The translations under genes were made by a program, and so were the position numbers. From Solirubrobacterales bacterium (GTDB taxonomy: Bacteria > Actinomycetota > Thermoleophilia > Solirubrobacterales > Solirubrobacteraceae): DNA of 5,983 nucleotides. The stretch is from contig JAOPZO010000230.1 in NCBI GenBank assembly GCA_025964065.1, positions 1 to 5,983 of the forward strand, read 5' to 3'. The notes below the pieces were generated by a model. It was not told the origin of the DNA. It made no database searches and saw only the letters and a program-made list of their open reading frames with translations. The number at the start of each line of letters is the position of its first letter. The first letter of the stretch is position 1. Positions 1-4,837 of this stretch are shown here, in pieces.

Positions 1-525
1 GACTTCGCACCCGTTCAGGTTGCGGCAGTAGATCCCGAGATAGACATACGGCGTTGCGTCCGGCAACGGAATAGTCTGCGGGCCGTTTGTCGTGAATCCG
101 CCGACCCCCTCGCCACATGTCGCGTTAGGAAACTGATTCTCGTAGAACGAGCAGAAAACCGACTTGGTGGGGCTGTAAGCCAGATAGCCCCACCCCCTGT
201 TGAACGCGTAGTTGTTCCCTACAGCGTCGATGGTGACAGCACTTATCGAGGTCCCACTAGGGGCTTGCACAACAGTGAACGTGTTGAAGTCGTTTTTGCG
301 GGCAAGGCTGTCCGTGTGATTGTTGTTGTGAGAGCACGGCGTAACGGACGTGTTGGCTGCCTCGCTGAGAATCACGTGATCAAGTGCGGCAGCAGAGCCG
401 ACTGCCCCTTCGCTCGAGCACAGCACCCACGGGTAGGTTCCGGCTGCCGCTGACGACGGTCCGACGCAGCACGCCAGCGCCACGAGGCACAAGAGGAATC
501 CAGCGGTTCTGATCGTGAGCGACAT
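1..525 (-). CDS. Secreted Cys-rich protein, C-terminus cut off by window edge
   Basis: An open frame runs from ATG at 525 to the left edge without a stop, giving 175 residues. The N-terminus is a typical Sec signal peptide: short basic start (MSLTIR), hydrophobic core about residues 8-22, and an Ala-rich cleavage region (SSAAA before GTYPW, near residue 28). The mature part has six cysteines (36, 64, 125, 137, 167, 173), suggesting disulfides outside the cell, and is rich in Asn, Ser, Thr and Gly. The stretch QAPSGTSISAVTI (87-99) followed by an aromatic GWGY segment recalls beta-sandwich, lectin-like secreted proteins of Thermoleophilia; this is recollection only and no function is assigned. 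The gene lies 26 bases after the sigma/anti-sigma gene on the same strand and has its own ribosome binding site, so it is probably the third gene of that operon. Its base composition is far less GC-rich than its neighbours. Confidence 0.8.
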   Translation of the reverse strand, partial: MSLTIRTAGFLLCLVALACCVGPSSAAAGTYPWVLCSSEGAVGSAAALDHVILSEAANTSVTPCSHNNNHTDSLARKNDFNTFTVVQAPSGTSISAVTIDAVGNNYAFNRGWGYLAYSPTKSVFCSFYENQFPNATCGEGVGGFTTNGPQTIPLPDATPYVYLGIYCRNLNGCEV

Positions 526-532
526 AAGATTT

Positions 533-538
533 TCCTTT
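533..538 (-). promoter_or_regulatory. Ribosome binding site of the secreted protein gene
   Basis: The minus strand reads AAAGGA here, followed by seven bases and ATG at 525. It is the best Shine-Dalgarno match in the window and fixes the start of the secreted protein. It sits in the 26-base gap after the sigma-factor stop codon (552-554), so this gene can be translated independently of the upstream one while sharing its transcript. Confidence 0.7.
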
Positions 539-551
539 GTACGTGTGTAGG

Positions 552-1970
552 TCATGGCAATCCAAAGTCGCTCTGGGCGGGACTAGGTGGCGGCGTCGGG
601 GTCGGAGCGGCGGGCGCTTGCGCGAGTCGTTCCGGATCGAATTCATTCAGTGGCTGCTGCTGAGGCGAGGTAGGCAGCCGACGTGTCACGACGGGCTGGC
701 TCTTGACGCGGGGAGACACACGTCGCACAGACCTACGGACCTGACGTCCGACCTGCACCGCGGGTGGAGGCGCCGGAGCGGTTGTGAAGAGCCCAGGACG
801 GGGCTGGCCGGAAGCTGTCCGCGCCGGGGGAGGGGTAGTACCCGAGCGAGCGGCGTCCTGAGTGGCAACGTCGGCGGGCTTTGCGTTGACCTTGGTCGAG
901 TCCTCCACCAACTGAACGCCCGCGCCTGTGCCAACGGCAAGCGCGGCAAGCCCCGCGGCCACGGCCCGCGAGCCTGAGCCGCTGTCGGCGATGCGCATCG
1001 CCGGCGTCGCCGCCACATCACCGGCGCGGCTGAGCATGCGGAGGATGAGGCCGGTCGGCGCGAGGCTCAGGATGCCGCGCTGGATGGCGCTCGTCCGCGG
1101 CTCGTGGACGAGAGCGCAGGCGTAGCAGCTCTCGAGATGCGCGAGAGCGCGTTCCGTCCTCGCAAGATCTTCGATCCCGGCGCGGTGCGCCGCGATGTCG
1201 AGCGTCCGATCGCGACAGAGCTGCCCCGACGCCCGACGAGACAGGTAGCCCGCGAACGCCGCTCGTCCTTGCTTCGTGCACGCGGAGACGGCGACCTTGC
1301 TCAAGCCGAGGCGGTCGCCGGCCGCCCGGAAGCTGATCTCCTCGGTCAGGACGACGGTCCAGAACTGGCGGAGCCGCGGATCCTGGAGCTCGGAGAGGAG
1401 GTCCCGCTTAATCGTGTGGAGGTCGGGCTGCTCGAAGAGGCGGTCGAGCGGGGTGTCGTCGGGCGCGTGGCGTTCCGGGTCGAATGGGACCGTGTGCCGG
1501 TCGGCCTGGCGGTGCTGGGCGTTGACGCGCTTCCAGTGGTCGTACGCCTGGTGCCTGAAGGCCGAGACGACCGCGCGCTCGAGGTCCTGGGGCTTCGACC
1601 AGTCCGCGCGCTGGCCGTCCTCGGCGACCTTCGCGATCACGGCGGCCGCGTGGTGGTAGCAGCTGTCGAGCGTCTCGTCGTCCATGCCGGCCCACGGCGA
1701 CCGCCGACCGAGGCCCCGCACGATCTGGCGCTGGCGGTCCAACAGGTACGCCGCGATCTCATCGGCGTCCCAGACCATCTGGCCGCGGACACGCCGAGGT
1801 CGCAAGAACCGTGTACTGCGCTGCCGCGCCGTCTTGGCGTCGTCCCCCATGCGCCCCGCCTCGTCCGCTTCCACGGCCCGCCTCCCCGGCGGCACCGCTC
1901 CCGCGGGCGAACCTACTGAGTGGTGGACCGGTTCCGCCACCGCTGGCGCGCTCAGCGACCGCACGGTCAT
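552..1970 (-). CDS. ECF-like sigma factor fused to ZAS anti-sigma motif, TM helix and Pro/Arg-rich tail
   Basis: This 472-residue protein appears to join a sigma factor and its own inhibitor. Residues 97-155 resemble sigma region 2 (ETLDSCYHHAAAVIAK, then KPQDLERAVVSAFRHQAYDHWKR). Residues about 185-245 resemble region 4, with a helix-turn-helix at SFRAAGDRLGLSKVAVSACTKQGRAAF (213-239). No region 3 is visible, as in ECF sigma factors. Next comes HLESCYAC (278-285), the H-x3-C-x2-C signature of zinc-binding anti-sigma (ZAS) domains, with H262 as a possible further ligand. An Ala/Gly-rich hydrophobic segment (336-355) is followed by a Pro-rich, very basic tail (about 376-472). Arg before the segment and Glu-Asp after it fit sigma inside and tail outside. 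The ATG at 1970 overlaps the upstream TGA as ATGA; ATG at 1850 is an alternative that drops 40 low-complexity residues. DNA-binding activity and zinc binding are inferred from motifs. Confidence 0.77.
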   Translation of the reverse strand: MTVRSLSAPAVAEPVHHSVGSPAGAVPPGRRAVEADEAGRMGDDAKTARQRSTRFLRPRRVRGQMVWDADEIAAYLLDRQRQIVRGLGRRSPWAGMDDETLDSCYHHAAAVIAKVAEDGQRADWSKPQDLERAVVSAFRHQAYDHWKRVNAQHRQADRHTVPFDPERHAPDDTPLDRLFEQPDLHTIKRDLLSELQDPRLRQFWTVVLTEEISFRAAGDRLGLSKVAVSACTKQGRAAFAGYLSRRASGQLCRDRTLDIAAHRAGIEDLARTERALAHLESCYACALVHEPRTSAIQRGILSLAPTGLILRMLSRAGDVAATPAMRIADSGSGSRAVAAGLAALAVGTGAGVQLVEDSTKVNAKPADVATQDAARSGTTPPPARTASGQPRPGLFTTAPAPPPAVQVGRQVRRSVRRVSPRVKSQPVVTRRLPTSPQQQPLNEFDPERLAQAPAAPTPTPPPSPAQSDFGLP

Positions 1971-2278
1971 GCGCCGACCCGCGCTCGCTCGTCGAGCTCG
2001 TCGATGTAGTCGCGGACGGCCGCGGGCGGAACGTGGACGTCCCGGGCTTCGAGTTCGACGAGGTGCGCTGCGACATGGGCGCCGAAGCAGCGCGGGCGGG
2101 CGGCACCGAAGACGGCGAACACGGGATCCCCGGCGGCAATCAGCCGCGCGCACACCGCTTCGACGAAACGCCTGCGTCGGGCGCGTTGGGCGATGTACGA
2201 CAAGCCGCAGGACGTGCAGAACCCGAGCGCCCCGCCCACCGGTGTGGCGCAGCCATGGCGTCGGCATGGTGCAGGCAT
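1967..2278 (-). CDS. Small putative zinc-binding protein upstream of the sigma factor
   Basis: A 103-residue protein of unknown function. The N-terminus carries C5-x4-C10-x10-C21-x2-C24 (CRRHGC then CTSC), a spacing expected of a zinc ribbon or treble-clef finger. It is followed by an Arg-rich helix (QRARRRRF, 31-38) and an alpha-helical C-terminal half ending in an acidic/basic helix (VRDYIDELDERAR). No signal peptide or membrane segment is visible, so it is probably cytoplasmic. Its TGA overlaps the ATG of the sigma/anti-sigma gene (ATGA), implying coupled translation and a related role, possibly DNA or protein binding in the same switch. The start is uncertain: ATG at 2347 would give 126 residues and GTG at 2479 would give 170. 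I prefer 2278 because the conserved-looking Cys motif begins just after it, because the extra codons use A/T third positions more often, and because GTG 2479 would overlap the divergent gene. Confidence 0.6.
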   Translation of the reverse strand: MPAPCRRHGCATPVGGALGFCTSCGLSYIAQRARRRRFVEAVCARLIAAGDPVFAVFGAARPRCFGAHVAAHLVELEARDVHVPPAAVRDYIDELDERARVGA

Positions 2279-2280
2279 GG
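2254..2280. repeat. Three CATGG boxes spaced exactly 11 bases apart
   Basis: CATGG occurs at 2254-2258, 2265-2269 and 2276-2280; the last two lie within an exact ten-base direct repeat, GGCATGGTGC (2263-2272 and 2274-2283). The set overlaps the proposed start codon of the small putative zinc-binding gene. The spacing is about one helical turn, so it could be a repeated protein-binding site, but it may be only a codon-level coincidence because it also encodes the first residues of that protein. Confidence 0.4.
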
Positions 2281-2462
2281 TGCGCCCGTCGCCACCGGAG
2301 GCATCGAAGACGTTTGCCAAGGTGAGTGGGGTGGGCTTGGTCACCATCAACTGCAAGGCCCATCGATCGGCCCGTGCCGAGGCGCTCGAGCAAGCTGGCG
2401 CACAAGCGCTCGCACAAACGGGGGGAAGCAAGCGCCTCAGGCGTTCTTGGCAGACTGCACGC
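2279..2462. promoter_or_regulatory. Probable divergent control region between the two operons
   Basis: These 184 bases separate the proposed starts of the leftward regulator operon and the rightward glycan operon, so promoters for both are expected here. I found no convincing -35/-10 pair and no TAnnnT-type -10 box on either strand. An imperfect direct repeat with 24-base period is present (GCGCTCGAGCAA at 2382-2393, GCGCTCGCACAA at 2406-2417) and could be an operator. The region is also open in both flanking frames, so longer forms of either gene could occupy part of it. Confidence 0.35.
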
Positions 2463-2741
2463 GTGTCCACTGACGCCACATCCGACCCGCGGGACGTCGA
2501 GCTCGCCGTGCTGCGGAGCCGGGTCGCCGAGCTGGAGGCGCAGGTCGCAACGCAGGATCGCCGGACCGCAGCCGTCGTCGCCGAGGCGCAGGAGAAGCTC
2601 TACTGGCTCGAGCGGTGGCAGGTCGACCTCGACGCCGTCATGCGCAAGCCCGGCGCCATCCCGGCGTTGGAGTCGCTGAAGCGCGTCCGGTCGCTCGTCC
2701 GAGGCTCTCGCAAGGCGAAGCGCCGCATTCTCGGCTCCTGA
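2463..2741 (+). CDS. Small coiled-coil protein at head of glycosyltransferase operon
   Basis: A 92-residue protein if the GTG at 2463 is the start. Residues about 13-48 form a heptad-rich coiled coil (VELAVLRSRVAELEAQVATQ), followed by the segment EKLYWLERWQVDLDAVM and a basic C-terminus (SLVRGSRKAKRR). I recall similar coiled-coil-plus-LERW segments next to glycosyltransferases and methyltransferases in actinobacterial surface-glycan clusters, but no function is established. A scaffold or chain-length role for the neighbouring transferase is a guess. There is no signal peptide or membrane helix. Its TGA overlaps the next ATG (TGATG), so it is translationally coupled to the glycosyltransferase. 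No good ribosome binding site precedes the GTG, and the frame stays open upstream to 2193, so the N-terminus is uncertain; an in-frame GTG at 2322 is the main alternative. Confidence 0.6.
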   Translation: MSTDATSDPRDVELAVLRSRVAELEAQVATQDRRTAAVVAEAQEKLYWLERWQVDLDAVMRKPGAIPALESLKRVRSLVRGSRKAKRRILGS

Positions 2742-4837
2742 TGAGCAAGCGCTCAGCGTCTGTGGTCGTCCCGGTCAAGGACGGCGCGAGGTATCTCGGC
2801 GAGCTTCTCGGGGCCGTTCTCGCCCAAGGCGACGCCGCGGCCGCGCTCGACGTGCTGGTGATCGACTCAGGGTCCTCCGACGACAGCGTCGGCATCGCGA
2901 CCGCCCATGGGGTACGCGTCATCGAAATCGAACCTGCGGCGTTCGGCCACGGGCGGACACGAAACCTCGGTGCCGAGACGACCACGGGAGAGGTCATCTG
3001 CTTTCTCACGCAGGACGCGACACCCGCGCCCGGCTGGCTGGCCGCGCTGCTCGGGGGCTTCGAATTGGCGGACGACGTCGGCGTCGTCTACGGCCCGCAC
3101 CTCGCGCGCGAGGACACCTCGCCCATGATCGCCCGCGAGCTCGAGGCGTTCTTCGCGACGCACGAGGCGCCCGGCGGCGGCCCCGCGGTGCAGCGCGCAG
3201 GCGATCAGGCGTTCCTCTCGAACGTGAACGCCGCCTACCGCCGGGACTGCTGGGAGGCGCTGCGATTCGCCGACGTGCCGTACTCCGAGGACCAGGCGTT
3301 CGCCCAGTCGATGCTCGCGCAGGGGTGGGCCAAAGCGTACGTCCCGGCTGCCGGTGTCCTTCACGCGCACGATTACCCACCGGTCCAGTTCATGCGGCGC
3401 TACTACGACGAGTACCGCGGTCTTCGAACCACGATCGGGCACGTCGAGTCGTTCGGGCTGCGGTCGACCTACCGCGACGTTCGCGGCTTGGTCGCGGCCG
3501 ACCGCGCGTGGCTGAAGGAACGCGGCATCGAATCGAGGACGTGGACCGGTCGTTCGGTCGTCCACCACACGGGGCGGAAGGTGTTCAGCGCTCTCGGGTC
3601 ACGCGCGCATGCCATGCCGGCCCCGATCCAGCGGCGGTTGTCGCTCGAGGGGACTGTGGCAGCCCCGCCGGCAGCCGCACCGGCCGGCCCGCCCGTCGGC
3701 AAGCCCATTCCACGAGCGAGGCGACCGATCGTCTGGGACCCCGTTCGGCGGTACGCCAAGGAGGGTCCGGCGCCGTTGATCGCGCCTCGCGCCGACACGT
3801 CTTCGTTGCATGTCGCGTGCGTCATCCCGCCGTTCTCGCGCGGCTCGGGCGGCCACAATTCGATCTTCCAGATCATGAGCCGCCTGGAGCGGATGGGGCA
3901 CGTCGTCAGCTACTGGATCGACGACCAGTTCAGCTTCATGGCAGGCGACCGGCCCGCGCGCATCCGGCGCGACATCCGCGAGTGGTTCGCGCCGATCGAG
4001 GGGCCCGTGTTCAAGGGATTCGACGACTGGTACGGCGCGGATGTCGTCGTCGCGACGGGCTGGCAGACGGCGCATCCCGTGATGCTGCTTCCCGACTGTC
4101 GTGGACGGGCCTACCTCATCCACGACCACGAGACGGAGTTCTACGCGACGTCCGTCGAGTCGCGGTTCGCGGAGTCGACGTACGCGCTCGACATGCACGC
4201 GATCTGCGCCTCTCCGTGGCTAGAGCAGATCGTCCGCGAGCGCTACGGGCGCACCACCTCCGCGTTCGACTTCGGCGTGGACCATGAGGTGTACTTCCGG
4301 CGACCCGTCAAGCGGCGCCACAACACGATCGCGCTCTACGGTCGCGACGTCACAGCGCGACGCGCGGTCCCGTTGGCGCTCATGGCGCTGCAGGAGCTCT
4401 CCGACCGCCGCCCCAACCTGCGCGTTCTGGCGTTCGGCAACCCGGAGGAGATTGATGTGCCGGTCGACTACGAGCACCTCGGGATCCTCACGGCCGAAGA
4501 ACTCTCTTGGACGTTCAGTGAGGCGACCGTCGGGCTCGTCCTATCACTCACGAACTACTCACTGATCCCGCAGGAGATGCTCGCGTGTGGCCTCCCATGC
4601 GTCGACCTTGCGGGGATCAGTGCGGAGGGCGTGTTCGGTGAGGACGGGCCAGTCGCGCTGAGTCCGTTCGATCCAATCGCGATGGCCGATGTGATCGAGC
4701 GCCTGCTCGATGACGAGGACGAGTGGACCAGGAGGTCCGAGGCGGGGCTGAAGTTCGTTGCGGGGCGGACGTGGGACCGCGCTGCGGAGCAGGTCGAGGC
4801 TGGACTGCGAACGGCACTCAACCACGAGAGCAATTGA
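2741..4837 (+). CDS. Bifunctional glycosyltransferase: GT2 rhamnosyltransferase-like half plus WsaF-like GT4 half
   Basis: This 698-residue cytoplasmic protein carries two glycosyltransferases. Residues 1-290 are a GT-A fold family 2 enzyme: ASVVVPVKDGARYLGELL at the start, VLVIDSGSSDDS (38-49) for nucleotide binding, RNLGAETTTGEVICFLTQDATP (74-95) with the TQDA metal-site region typical of rhamnosyltransferases, and YSEDQAFA (181-188) supplying the likely catalytic acidic residues. An Ala/Pro-rich linker spans about 303-330. Residues 356-692 resemble the WsaF family of GT4-related rhamnosyltransferases (WsaF acts in Geobacillus S-layer glycan synthesis): IPPFSRGSGGHNSIFQIMSR at the start, HDHETEFYA (461-469), FDFGVDHEVYF (509-519) and NYSLIPQEMLACGLPCVD (605-622), the donor-binding region. 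Two successive sugar additions, probably rhamnose, to a lipid-linked glycan are inferred; donor and linkage are unknown. ATG 2741 overlaps the upstream TGA and begins exactly at the GT2 domain. Confidence 0.85.
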   Translation: MSKRSASVVVPVKDGARYLGELLGAVLAQGDAAAALDVLVIDSGSSDDSVGIATAHGVRVIEIEPAAFGHGRTRNLGAETTTGEVICFLTQDATPAPGWLAALLGGFELADDVGVVYGPHLAREDTSPMIARELEAFFATHEAPGGGPAVQRAGDQAFLSNVNAAYRRDCWEALRFADVPYSEDQAFAQSMLAQGWAKAYVPAAGVLHAHDYPPVQFMRRYYDEYRGLRTTIGHVESFGLRSTYRDVRGLVAADRAWLKERGIESRTWTGRSVVHHTGRKVFSALGSRAHAMPAPIQRRLSLEGTVAAPPAAAPAGPPVGKPIPRARRPIVWDPVRRYAKEGPAPLIAPRADTSSLHVACVIPPFSRGSGGHNSIFQIMSRLERMGHVVSYWIDDQFSFMAGDRPARIRRDIREWFAPIEGPVFKGFDDWYGADVVVATGWQTAHPVMLLPDCRGRAYLIHDHETEFYATSVESRFAESTYALDMHAICASPWLEQIVRERYGRTTSAFDFGVDHEVYFRRPVKRRHNTIALYGRDVTARRAVPLALMALQELSDRRPNLRVLAFGNPEEIDVPVDYEHLGILTAEELSWTFSEATVGLVLSLTNYSLIPQEMLACGLPCVDLAGISAEGVFGEDGPVALSPFDPIAMADVIERLLDDEDEWTRRSEAGLKFVAGRTWDRAAEQVEAGLRTALNHESN

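Noticed and set aside
466..489. Possible lipobox in the secreted protein (LALACC near residues 15-20)
   Set aside because: The residue three before the cysteine is not the usual Leu/Val, and a conventional Ala-rich signal peptidase I site follows, so a lipoprotein was not called.
526..551. Terminator or promoter between the sigma gene and the secreted protein gene
   Set aside because: Only 26 bases are present, with a ribosome binding site and no hairpin or T-run that I could see.
1104..1919. 271-residue plus-strand open frame opposite the sigma factor
   Set aside because: It is antisense to the sigma and anti-sigma coding region, which has recognisable motifs; long antisense frames are expected in GC-rich DNA, and its sequence shows only repetitive Arg/Leu/Val/Glu character.
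1971..2417. Upstream extension of the sigma-factor frame to a 621-residue protein
   Set aside because: The added 149 residues are Arg/Pro/Cys-rich without domain character and overlie the small Cys4 gene, whose TGA forms a clean ATGA with the ATG at 1970.
2193..2462. N-terminal extension of the coiled-coil protein
   Set aside because: The extension covers the start of the divergent Cys4 gene and has no recognisable domain. The GTG at 2463 leaves space for promoters. A part of it, from GTG 2322, cannot be excluded.
2615..2740. Earlier start of the glycosyltransferase frame
   Set aside because: The first 42 residues are Arg/Ala-rich, overlie the coiled-coil gene in another frame, and precede the GT2 domain, which begins at ATG 2741 with the TGATG overlap.
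2867..3568. 233-residue minus-strand open frame
   Set aside because: It lies antisense within the GT2 domain, whose motifs are clear; there is no signal of its own.
3325..4287. 320-residue plus-strand frame overlapping the glycosyltransferase
   Set aside because: It is a frame-shifted shadow, very Arg-rich, with no domain and no ribosome binding site.
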